Assembly: GCF_902493135.1 (NCBI RefSeq)
Contig: NZ_CABUOD010000003.1
Coordinates: 106,556 to 170,555, forward strand
Reading direction: 5' to 3'
Length of the DNA stretch: 64,000 nucleotides
Origin: an uncultured Parabacteroides sp.
GTDB lineage: Bacteria > Bacteroidota > Bacteroidia > Bacteroidales > Tannerellaceae
In this document: piece by piece, positions 57,230 through 64,000 of the stretch
Layout of the letters: each line of letters begins with the position of its first letter
Numbering within the stretch: position 1 is the first letter of the stretch
The notes under the pieces: generated by a model
What the model saw: the letters and a program-made list of their open reading frames with translations, nothing else
Told to the model about the DNA's origin: nothing
The model's database searches: none
Translations under genes and position numbers: made by a program

Positions 57230-57274
57230 AAATATAGGAATATATACTTATATATAAAAATAAATAAGTATATT
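57230..57274. promoter_or_regulatory. Divergent control region with inverted repeat
   Basis: A leftward -7 box TATATTTG reads on the minus strand at 57230-57237. Next to it the 10-bp arms ATATACTTAT (57243-57252) and ATAAGTATAT (57265-57274) form an inverted repeat with 12-bp spacer, the likely operator between the Cro-like and repressor genes. The region is extremely A/T rich. Confidence 0.6.
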
Positions 57275-57305
57275 ATTACCTGTTTATTTTATATAATTAA
57301 CATTT

Positions 57306-57674
57306 ATGTTCAGATTAAAGCAATTCAGAAATGACAAAGGGTTAAAACAATCCGACCTACAAGAGTTATTTTCCTGTACTCAACCCACCATATCTCAAAT
57401 TGAAAACGGAAGAATTTCAATGCCAGCAAACTACTTGCGCATATTAATAGATAAATTCGGGAAAGAAGTAATTTCGGAATATGAGCAACCAGGATATAAT
57501 AATGCTTCAGCAAACGATGGAAGCATGGCAGTAGCAGGGAATGGCAACACAATTACAAATAATGATGTTGCCGGGCTTATAGAGCTACAAAAAGGATACC
57601 AGCAAATGTTAAAAGAAAAAGACAAGCAGATAGATAGATTATTATCAATTATAGAAAACTCGACTAAAAAATAA
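57306..57674 (+). CDS. XRE-family repressor
   Basis: 122 residues. N-terminal XRE HTH: RNDKGLKQSDLQELFSCTQPTISQIENGRISMP (about 9-41). Middle glycine/asparagine linker (SMAVAGNGNTITNN) and a C-terminal coiled coil (KGYQQMLKEKDKQIDRLLSIIENS) for oligomerisation, as in Bacteroidales prophage repressors. No peptidase domain, so induction is not by LexA-type cleavage. Confidence 0.8.
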   Translation: MFRLKQFRNDKGLKQSDLQELFSCTQPTISQIENGRISMPANYLRILIDKFGKEVISEYEQPGYNNASANDGSMAVAGNGNTITNNDVAGLIELQKGYQQMLKEKDKQIDRLLSIIENSTKK

Positions 57675-57678
57675 TATC

Positions 57679-58818
57679 ATGGACCTCAAAGACACACTTC
57701 TGCAACTTGCAGATAAGATAGCGAAGCAAAAAGAGGCTATACAAACAGAAGAAGCGACAAAGACGTCTTTTATACTGCCGATGATTGCTGCACTGGGGTA
57801 CGACATATTCAATCCCTTTGAGGTTGTGCCGGAAATGGATTGCGACTTAACAAAAAAAGGAGATAGGTTGGATTATGCCATTATGAAAGATGAACAGGCG
57901 GTTCTCCTTATTGAATGCAAACACTGCAAACAAAATCTTAACCTGCATAGTACGCAACTATCGAAGTATTATGCAGCTTCCAACGCTCGCTTCGGTGTGC
58001 TGACAAACGGCATTGAATATCGTTTCTATGCAGACCTTGACAAGGCAAACATCATGGACGAAAAGCCATTTCTTGTGGTGAATATGCTCGACTTGGCAGA
58101 TGCTGATATTGAACAGTTGAAGAAGTTCCATAAGTCGTATTATAATGAATCGGAGATATTAAGTACTGCACAAGAACTTCAAATAACAATTCAAGTAAAA
58201 GATGTGCTAAACAAGAATTTCCAATCACCGGGCGATGAGTTTACGAGATATTTCGTGAAGTGTTTGAATGACGGGAAATCATCGGCTAAACTGATAGAAC
58301 AATACAAACCAATAATAAAGAAGTCTATTACCTCGGTTATAAATGATATCATTCAAGACAGGTTAAACCTTGCAAGCAAGAACATAGAACAACAAGTAGA
58401 TGAAAACCAATCATATAATCAAGTTACTACAATTGATGAACAGAATAACAATAAACTTCCAGATGGTGTGGTCGCAATGGATAAAGAAAAAGGCATAGTG
58501 ACTACGCAAGAGGAGATAGATGCCTACAATATAATAAGAAGCATCCTAAGAAAACATATCAGTGCTGATAGAATAGTATATCAGGATTTTAAAACATATT
58601 TCGTAGTAGCGATAGAAAACAATTATTGGTGGATATGCAGATTATCTTTGAAGCCATACAGCAAACGCATAGGCTTTCCTTCTGAAGACAGGAAGTCATG
58701 TGAATGGGTTCAGATTGAATCGCTTGATGATATTTTCAAATATGCGGATAGATTAGAGCAGTCTTTGTATGCTGCAAAATCATCACTTGAACAATATAGA
58801 AGTAAACACTATAAATGA
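57679..58818 (+). CDS. HsdR_N-like restriction-endonuclease-fold protein
   Basis: 379 residues. KTSFILPMIAALGYDIFNPFEVVPEMDCD, GDRLDYAIMKDEQAVLLIECKH (D...ExK) and LSKYYAASNARFGVLTNGIEYRFYADLD are the N-terminal nuclease domain of type I restriction subunits, here without translocase. C-terminal 120 residues form a second, unnamed domain. Adjacent to the repressor and in the lysogenic operon, so expressed in the lysogen; superinfection defence is a reasonable guess. Confidence 0.75.
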   Translation: MDLKDTLLQLADKIAKQKEAIQTEEATKTSFILPMIAALGYDIFNPFEVVPEMDCDLTKKGDRLDYAIMKDEQAVLLIECKHCKQNLNLHSTQLSKYYAASNARFGVLTNGIEYRFYADLDKANIMDEKPFLVVNMLDLADADIEQLKKFHKSYYNESEILSTAQELQITIQVKDVLNKNFQSPGDEFTRYFVKCLNDGKSSAKLIEQYKPIIKKSITSVINDIIQDRLNLASKNIEQQVDENQSYNQVTTIDEQNNNKLPDGVVAMDKEKGIVTTQEEIDAYNIIRSILRKHISADRIVYQDFKTYFVVAIENNYWWICRLSLKPYSKRIGFPSEDRKSCEWVQIESLDDIFKYADRLEQSLYAAKSSLEQYRSKHYK

Positions 58819-58826
58819 TTTAAGCT

Positions 58827-59246
58827 ATGAAACTATTATTATTCATATTGGTAGTATCCCAATTTTCAATGAGATGTTATTCACAAGAAAAGCAAGTTGA
58901 GATATATTTCGGTAAAGCATCTATGGAATTTGCGTTAAAAAACGACATTAAACCATTAACGGATAAAGAACGAGATGGATATGATTATGTATGCAAAAAC
59001 ATGGTATCTCCAATGCTTAAAATACTAAATGTGACTGTAGATAATTCTCGCAGGATGATAGTAACAGTAAAAAAAATACCAAATGCAGACTATAATTTCC
59101 TTTCAAAATATATATACGATTGTTCAGAGTACGTATATAAAGGTCTTAAATCTTGTATTTGCATAGACGGAGATAGTTATAAAAAAATAGACGAAAACAC
59201 AATGTCGGCAACTCAACTTGGCGAATACAAAAAAAGTAATCTATGA
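58827..59246 (+). CDS. Small secreted protein
   Basis: 139 residues with a signal peptide (LLLFILVVSQFSMRCYSQEK). The mature part has DKERDGYDYVCKNMVSPMLKIL and a Cys pair; no family recognised. Four-base overlap with the next gene. Possibly a lysogenic conversion factor. Confidence 0.55.
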   Translation: MKLLLFILVVSQFSMRCYSQEKQVEIYFGKASMEFALKNDIKPLTDKERDGYDYVCKNMVSPMLKILNVTVDNSRRMIVTVKKIPNADYNFLSKYIYDCSEYVYKGLKSCICIDGDSYKKIDENTMSATQLGEYKKSNL

Positions 59247-59497
59247 AAATATCACCAGAAGGAATAGCGATAACAAAACGTTTTTTTGAAGCACTCGATA
59301 TGCTCAAAGCCCAGAAACGTATACGTGGGCTTTTGACTTTCACTAAAGCTCATGACATTAACTATTGGAATATAACTACAGTAAGAAATCAGCCGGAATC
59401 AAGTGTCCTTAAACCAGAATGGATGGTTTACCTAATACATGATTATAACGTATCACCTGAATGGCTGTTAACTGGAAGAGGAGGCATGTTTAAATGA
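59243..59497 (+). CDS. Small repressor-like protein
   Basis: 84 residues. Ends VSPEWLLTGRGGMFK, a common end of Bacteroidales prophage HTH proteins, and the rest (KRFFEALDMLKAQKRIRGLLTF...INYWNITTVRNQP) is consistent with an XRE-like fold. ATGA overlaps on both sides link it to the integrase. Confidence 0.6.
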   Translation: MKISPEGIAITKRFFEALDMLKAQKRIRGLLTFTKAHDINYWNITTVRNQPESSVLKPEWMVYLIHDYNVSPEWLLTGRGGMFK

Positions 59498-60765
59498 CTA
59501 TAAAATGGTATCATATTTTTCTACTCGACAAAGAGAAGGATAAGCCTGACGCAAAACTTCGCTTCAGAGTGAGATGGGGACAAAACATAGTGGCTTTCAA
59601 TTTGGGGTTCCGTATAGATGTATCAAAATGGAGCGTAGATACACAACGTTGCAAAAATGGGACAACGCATGGAAAAAACAAAGTGATGGCATCGGTAATA
59701 AATCGGGAGATAAACCATTACGAAGAAGTTGCTGAGAAAATATTTTCACAATTCGAAAAAGAAAATCTAATTCCAGATAAACAGACATTCAAGGATGCTT
59801 TTCTGAAAGAAGTCAGAAATATTGAAACTAAGAAAGAAATTTCCAAGGAGAGTGAATTTCTACAGGCCTACAATACTTTTACAAGAGAAATGGGCTTTCA
59901 AAATTCATGGACAGATGCGACATACAAAAAATTTACGACTTTAAAAAATCACCTATTGGCATTCAATAAAGAAATATCATTTTCGGCGTTAAACGAAGAT
60001 GGACTGAACATGTTTGTAGCCTATCTCAGAGACGATGCGGATCTACGAAACAGTACAATCAAAAAGCAGATCGGCTTTCTTAAATGGTTTCTTCGTTGGG
60101 CAAACGCAAAAGGCTACAATGATATAAGAGATTTCGAAATATTCTCCCCCAAACTAAAAGACACGGAGAAAAAAGTAATATTCCTTGAATGGGATGAGCT
60201 TATGAAAGTTTACAATTTCGAATTTCCAGAAAACAAACGTTATTTAGAACGAGTTAGGGATGTATTCTGTTTTTGCTGCTTCACATCTTTAAGATATTCC
60301 GATGTTGCAAATCTTAAATGGCATAATGTGTCTGATTACTATATAATGATCACAACGATAAAGACGGCTGACACGCTCAAAATTGAGTTAAACGACTACT
60401 CAAAAGCAATATTAGAAAAGTACAGGGGTTGCAGTTTTCCAAATAATACAGTCTTACCAGTGATAACAAACCAAAAAATGAACGAATATATAAAACAAGT
60501 CGGATATGTTTGTGAGATTAACACGCCTATCAATATAACCTATTACAAGGGAAACGAACGAATAGATGAAGTTTATCCAAAATACAAGCTGCTCGGAACA
60601 CATTCAGGAAGACGCACATTCATATGTAATGCGCTAATGCTCGGCATTTCCCCAGAAGTCGTAATGAAATGGACTGGACATAGCGACTATAAATCAATGA
60701 AGCCATATATTGACATTGCAGATTCAGCAAAACAAAAAGCAATGAAGTTATTCAACAAAAAATAA
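59494..60765 (+). CDS. int: Tyrosine integrase
   Basis: 423 residues. N-terminal Arm-DNA-binding part (RFRVRWGQNIVAFNLGFRIDVSKWS), SAM-like core (AYNTFTREMGFQNSWTDATYKKF) and catalytic domain with Arg in FTSLRYSDVANLKW (about 270), HSGRR (370-374), H396 in WTGHSDY and Tyr405 in PYIDI. It catalyses site-specific integration. The gene ends 71 bp before the tmRNA 3' end, the probable att site. Confidence 0.92.
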   Translation: MTIKWYHIFLLDKEKDKPDAKLRFRVRWGQNIVAFNLGFRIDVSKWSVDTQRCKNGTTHGKNKVMASVINREINHYEEVAEKIFSQFEKENLIPDKQTFKDAFLKEVRNIETKKEISKESEFLQAYNTFTREMGFQNSWTDATYKKFTTLKNHLLAFNKEISFSALNEDGLNMFVAYLRDDADLRNSTIKKQIGFLKWFLRWANAKGYNDIRDFEIFSPKLKDTEKKVIFLEWDELMKVYNFEFPENKRYLERVRDVFCFCCFTSLRYSDVANLKWHNVSDYYIMITTIKTADTLKIELNDYSKAILEKYRGCSFPNNTVLPVITNQKMNEYIKQVGYVCEINTPINITYYKGNERIDEVYPKYKLLGTHSGRRTFICNALMLGISPEVVMKWTGHSDYKSMKPYIDIADSAKQKAMKLFNKK

Positions 60766-60800
60766 ACCCAAGCGAGCACTTAGTCCCAGAAATAGTCCTC

Positions 60801-60831
60801 AAACAACAAAGGCCACTGATAATCAGCAGCC
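60801..60831 (-). terminator. tmRNA terminator
   Basis: Minus strand: GGCTGCTGAT and ATCAGTGGCC pair (two G-U/U-G) around one base, followed by TTTGTTGTTT. It lies directly after the tmRNA 3' end, on the phage side of the junction. Confidence 0.6.
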
Positions 60832-60835
60832 CTTG

Positions 60836-60880
60836 TGGAGATGGAGAGATTCGAACTCTCGTCCAAACGAGGAACTAATC
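60836..60880. other. Probable attachment site core in tmRNA 3' end
   Basis: The 3' end of tmRNA (T arm and acceptor) faces the integrase gene. Integration here would leave tmRNA intact. The partner att copy must be left of the window, so the exact core cannot be fixed. Confidence 0.5.
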
Positions 60881-61233
60881 TGCTTTCTACATGTTTATCT
60901 TCGCCTTCGATTGTCGGGTACAAGCAAGACCGAAGCCACCCACTTGAACCTTATCCTCTAAAGTTTCGCCTGAAGTCCGAGGCTTACTTCAAACTATCTC
61001 CGATATTGCTGCACCACCTGATCGGAACGCTTCGGAGCCACAGCATCCGGGTGATGTCACGTCCCCGCAACTTTTGCAGGGATTAAGCTTGAATCTACTA
61101 TACTTCGATTAAGCAGCGAGAGCGTAATTATTTTCGCCAGTTAATTGTTCGTTGTCTGAGATTTAAGTGCAAGCCAACCACGCACTACATGCTTACAAAC
61201 CACTTCTACCCGCTGTCAAAACCGGTCATCCCC
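60836..61233 (-). ncRNA. ssrA: tmRNA
   Basis: One-piece transfer-messenger RNA of about 398 bases. 5' end GGGGATGACCGG pairs with 3' end ATCTCC; TTCGAAT T loop in GAGAGTTCGAATCTCTC. The tag reading frame at 61109-61138 encodes GENNYALAA then TAA. It rescues stalled ribosomes by trans-translation. CCA is not encoded. Confidence 0.95.
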
Positions 61234-61242
61234 ATGATTTGT

Positions 61243-61280
61243 GAGTACAAAGATACGAAAAATCGGGAATCTTTGTACTC
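61243..61280. promoter_or_regulatory. tmRNA promoter region with inverted repeat
   Basis: -7 box TATCTTTG reads on the minus strand at 61248-61255. It is inside a perfect 12-bp inverted repeat GAGTACAAAGAT/ATCTTTGTACTC with 14-bp spacer. The repeat may be a regulator site, or a transcript hairpin for the esterase gene. Confidence 0.55.
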
Positions 61281-61293
61281 TATTTAGTTTTTT

Positions 61294-62184
61294 TTATTCT
61301 ATCACACCGATCTCACGGAACCAGTCTTCAGCCCTGTCAGGCCATTCATTTACGGCTGCTCCCGTATCTCTCAGGCCGTAGCCATGACCACCTTTACTGT
61401 ATAGATGCATCCATGCGGGCACACCGGCTTCTTTCAAGGCATAATAGTAGAAAAGGCTACTGTTGATATATGATTTATCGTCTTCGGCCTGAATCATCAT
61501 TGTAGGAGGAGTGGCTGAAGATACTTTTACCTCCGGAGCCAACTGGAAGTTTTCACCATCCAGATAGGCAGGATAGACCAACAGGCAGAAATCCGGACGG
61601 CAACTCACTTTGTCTGCAGCATCCACGGCCGGATAAGTACGTTTATCGAAATTGTTGCTTGCCATCGCCGAAAGATGTCCGCCGGCAGAGAATCCCATTA
61701 CTCCGATCCGCTGAGGGTCCAGGTTCATTTCTTCCGCATGGGCCCGGACATATCCGATCGCACGTTGCACGTCCTGCAAAGGAGCTTCATGTTTCGCACG
61801 GCCCTCGCGACGGGGAACCCGGTATTTCAATAAAACGGCAGTAACCCCCAAATTATTCAACCATTCACAGACTTCATCGCCTTCCAAGTCATAAGCCAGA
61901 ATATTATAACCACCACCCGGACAAACCACAACGGCGGCACCTGTTGCCACTTCATCGGGAGCCGGGTAAACAGTAATTGTCGGTTCACTTACATTCGTGA
62001 TGCGAAGGACCGTCTCGCCTCCGGTCTTTCCACCATCACTATCAGCCTTTTCGATCAACTTGGTTGTTTCGCCCGGCGCACCTTTAGGGAACAGCAAAAT
62101 AGGATTATTTTGGGCCATAGCTGTCCCCATTACACAACTCACTCCAACAAGCAGGAGCTTCCATTTTCTTATCATAGCATACAT
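61294..62184 (-). CDS. Secreted alpha/beta-hydrolase esterase
   Basis: 296 residues (293 from the inner MIRKWK). Signal peptide WKLLLVGVSCVMGTAMAQ. Catalytic parts: oxyanion CPGGGYN, nucleophile GFSAGG, acid in QAEDDKSY and GGHGYGL with the His. Like acetyl-xylan-type polysaccharide esterases. Host gene, paired with the sulfatase 21 bp upstream; likely both act on sulfated or acetylated glycans. Base composition is visibly richer in G+C than the phage early region. Confidence 0.85.
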   Translation of the reverse strand: MYAMIRKWKLLLVGVSCVMGTAMAQNNPILLFPKGAPGETTKLIEKADSDGGKTGGETVLRITNVSEPTITVYPAPDEVATGAAVVVCPGGGYNILAYDLEGDEVCEWLNNLGVTAVLLKYRVPRREGRAKHEAPLQDVQRAIGYVRAHAEEMNLDPQRIGVMGFSAGGHLSAMASNNFDKRTYPAVDAADKVSCRPDFCLLVYPAYLDGENFQLAPEVKVSSATPPTMMIQAEDDKSYINSSLFYYYALKEAGVPAWMHLYSKGGHGYGLRDTGAAVNEWPDRAEDWFREIGVIE

Positions 62185-62205
62185 AGTTTAAAGAATTTAT
62201 ACGAA

Positions 62206-63747
62206 TCATTTTGTTTGAGGATAATTAGGACTATACAGCATTGTTGTCTCCCGTACGACCAGCTTTCCGTCTTTTACGAAAGTTTCGCCGCGCTCCACCA
62301 GATGATCGATCATTGCCTGGCGCATTTCCTTAAGCCGGATAGCATAAGCCGGCTTACCGGAACATTCCACCAATTCTTTCGGATCTTTCCGGAGATCGAA
62401 CAATTCTTCTTTTCCGGTATGGAAATTCCAGACATATTTAATTTTACCATCTGTCAATGCACACCAATAATTATCCGGGCTATAGCAAGTGGCATGCTCC
62501 ATATCCAAATATTTACGCCACTCATTTTCCCGGCCTTGGACCAGTTTCAACAACGATTTGCCATCCATATCGGGAGGAACGGCTCCACCTGCCAACTCGA
62601 TAAAGGTAGGCAAAAAATCACGAAGTTCGACCGGCTGTTCGATCTTTGCTCCCGAAGGAACCGTTTTGGACATTCCGGCAGGCCATTTCACGATATAAGG
62701 GATATGAGTTGAACCTTCATATGGATATGTCTTTCGCCAATGATAATGATCGCCTAACATATCTCCATGATCGGCCGTGAAACAAATTATCGCATTGTCA
62801 TACATCCCCTTTTCCTTCAATGCTGCAATAACCTCTCCGATCTGGTCATCGATAAAAGTAATATTCGCATAATAATGCCTACGGGAATTAACGGCATATT
62901 CATCGCCGAAATTACCGAAGGGAGCGGTGGGGTCCGCTTTTTCGGGATCCAAACGTTCTGCATACTTACCACACCAATCACCGACAGACGGCTTGGGTAT
63001 ATCAACATCCTTATACATATCCAGATAGCGTTTGGGAGGATCATAAGGACTATGGGGACGAGCAAATGAGACTTTCAGGAAAAGAGGTTTATCACAATTA
63101 TAATTCCGAATCAATTCGCAAGCGGTCTGACCGGTCCAGGCCGTCGGATGCAAATTCTCCGGTAATTTATAGATACCGGCCCCATGGGCATTCCAACCGA
63201 TACCTGTCAAATCCGGATTCTCACCCGGCGCATGAAGCTGGAACCATTCCCGATAATCACTAATAAAATCTTTCGATTCGACACGTCCGCTCTCATCGAT
63301 CAATGTAGCATGGAAACCATGAAGAGCCTTCTGGGGAAACCAGTGCATTTTTCCGACACCAAATGTATAATAACCGAGATTACGCAACATTTGCGGCATC
63401 TCGTACGTGTACTTTTCCGCAACTTGGCCATATCCCAGCATACCATGATGCCAAGGTGACATCCTGGTCAAAAGTCCGGCACGTGCAGGCGTACTGCTTG
63501 GAGAAGCAGAATATCCCTTTACAAACAAAGTTCCTTCTTTAGCCAAACGATCGAGATTAGGAGATATGATAGCAGAATTTCCCATACAGCCAAGCGCATC
63601 TCCACGATGCTGGTCAGTCATGATCAGGATGACATGCGGCTTTTTAGCCTGTACACTCTCCTCTCCGGCTTCTTCTTTCGCATAAGTATCAAAACCTAAT
63701 CCGGAAGTCATTAATAGTGATGATTTAAGAAACGTTCTTCTCTTCAT
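62206..63747 (-). CDS. Sulfatase, S1 type
   Basis: 513 residues. N-terminal twin-arginine-like signal (MKRRTFLKSSLLMTSG). Sulfatase signature SASPSSTPARAGLLT: S-T-P-A-R, so the active-site residue is Ser, which needs the anaerobic maturase to become formylglycine. Metal residues in LIMTDQHRGDALGCMG and FTADHGDMLGDH. Removes sulfate from host or dietary glycans. Host gene. Confidence 0.9.
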   Translation of the reverse strand: MKRRTFLKSSLLMTSGLGFDTYAKEEAGEESVQAKKPHVILIMTDQHRGDALGCMGNSAIISPNLDRLAKEGTLFVKGYSASPSSTPARAGLLTRMSPWHHGMLGYGQVAEKYTYEMPQMLRNLGYYTFGVGKMHWFPQKALHGFHATLIDESGRVESKDFISDYREWFQLHAPGENPDLTGIGWNAHGAGIYKLPENLHPTAWTGQTACELIRNYNCDKPLFLKVSFARPHSPYDPPKRYLDMYKDVDIPKPSVGDWCGKYAERLDPEKADPTAPFGNFGDEYAVNSRRHYYANITFIDDQIGEVIAALKEKGMYDNAIICFTADHGDMLGDHYHWRKTYPYEGSTHIPYIVKWPAGMSKTVPSGAKIEQPVELRDFLPTFIELAGGAVPPDMDGKSLLKLVQGRENEWRKYLDMEHATCYSPDNYWCALTDGKIKYVWNFHTGKEELFDLRKDPKELVECSGKPAYAIRLKEMRQAMIDHLVERGETFVKDGKLVVRETTMLYSPNYPQTK

Positions 63748-63948
63748 TTCAGATGTTTTCTACATTTAGATTTGAATAGCGAAGATAAATATCTTATTTG
63801 ATAATTGTATCACTAAAGCGTTATTATTTATCAGAGACATTTGATTACCCAACTAAAATATTCCATTATTTCGTAAATAAGAAATATAAATTCAGATTAT
63901 ACAGGATAAAAAATTAGATCTGTACTTTCTCTGATATCTTCAAATAAA

Positions 63949-63976
63949 AAAGCCGACTCAAAACTGAATCGGCTTT
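63949..63976. terminator. Terminator hairpin at right edge
   Basis: AAAGCCGA/TCGGCTTT, 8 bp around 12 bases, with A-run before and T-rich end after, so usable on either strand. Probably ends a gene outside the window. From 63748 to 63948 lies the sulfatase upstream region, with no gene. Confidence 0.6.
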
Positions 63977-64000
63977 CTTGTCAAGCTTTCGCTCTCTCTT

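Overview
The window is most of a siphovirus-type prophage in a Bacteroidales genome, followed by a short stretch of host chromosome. The host assignment rests on three things: a one-piece tmRNA gene (minus strand, 60836-61233) whose tag reads GENNYALAA; Bacteroidetes-type promoters with -33 TTTG/TTG and -7 TAnnTTTG; and a host esterase plus a Tat-signal sulfatase typical of gut Bacteroidales. The tag form (N at position 3) fits the Parabacteroides/Porphyromonas side better than Bacteroides sensu stricto, but that is recall, not a search. The integrase (59494-60765) ends 71 bp from the 3' end of tmRNA, so the tmRNA 3' end is the likely attachment site. The other prophage end lies left of position 1.

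Layout. 1-10.7 kb: tail tip, fibres and tape measure, all on the minus strand. 10.7-17 kb: tail tube, neck, capsid, scaffold, a tRNA-Gly and RadC. 17.7-20.5 kb: a MuF head protein fused to an ADP-ribosyltransferase, with an ADP-ribosylglycohydrolase and an HD nucleotide hydrolase downstream. 20.5-26 kb: small head genes, a Tad2-like (DUF2829) fusion, portal and terminases. 26-28 kb: a radical-SAM protein and a duplicated-domain protein. 28.2-33.2 kb: an overlapping six-gene cassette (PLP decarboxylase, TAGT-like glycosyltransferase, ATP-grasp, ParB-like, GNAT, UDP-galactopyranose mutase). 33.4-34.5 kb: tRNA and tRNA-like genes. 34.5-42.9 kb: many small early genes, SSB, and one lone plus-strand gene. 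42.9-47.6 kb: a helicase-methyltransferase and a C5 methyltransferase. 48-55.5 kb: replication (DnaC-like, initiator with repeats), VRR-NUC, DUF1351, YqaJ exonuclease, RecT. 55.5-57.2 kb: small regulators. 57.3-60.8 kb: plus-strand lysogeny module (repressor, HsdR_N nuclease, integrase).

How it works together. The repressor and the leftward regulators flank a divergent region with an inverted repeat. Two families of palindromes mark separate sets of minus-strand promoters: TTATTTGAAnTTCAAATAA-type sites overlap the -33 box of late and tRNA promoters, and GTTAAACnnnGTTTAAC-type sites lie 23-35 bp upstream of others. The most striking candidate systems are the head-borne ART with its putative antidote enzymes, the six-gene modification cassette, the tRNAs with leader hairpins and odd anticodon arms, a cytosine methyltransferase with about eight tandem repeats, and an SSB whose acidic tail lies behind an in-frame amber codon. 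No rRNA, CRISPR array or intact insertion sequence was seen.
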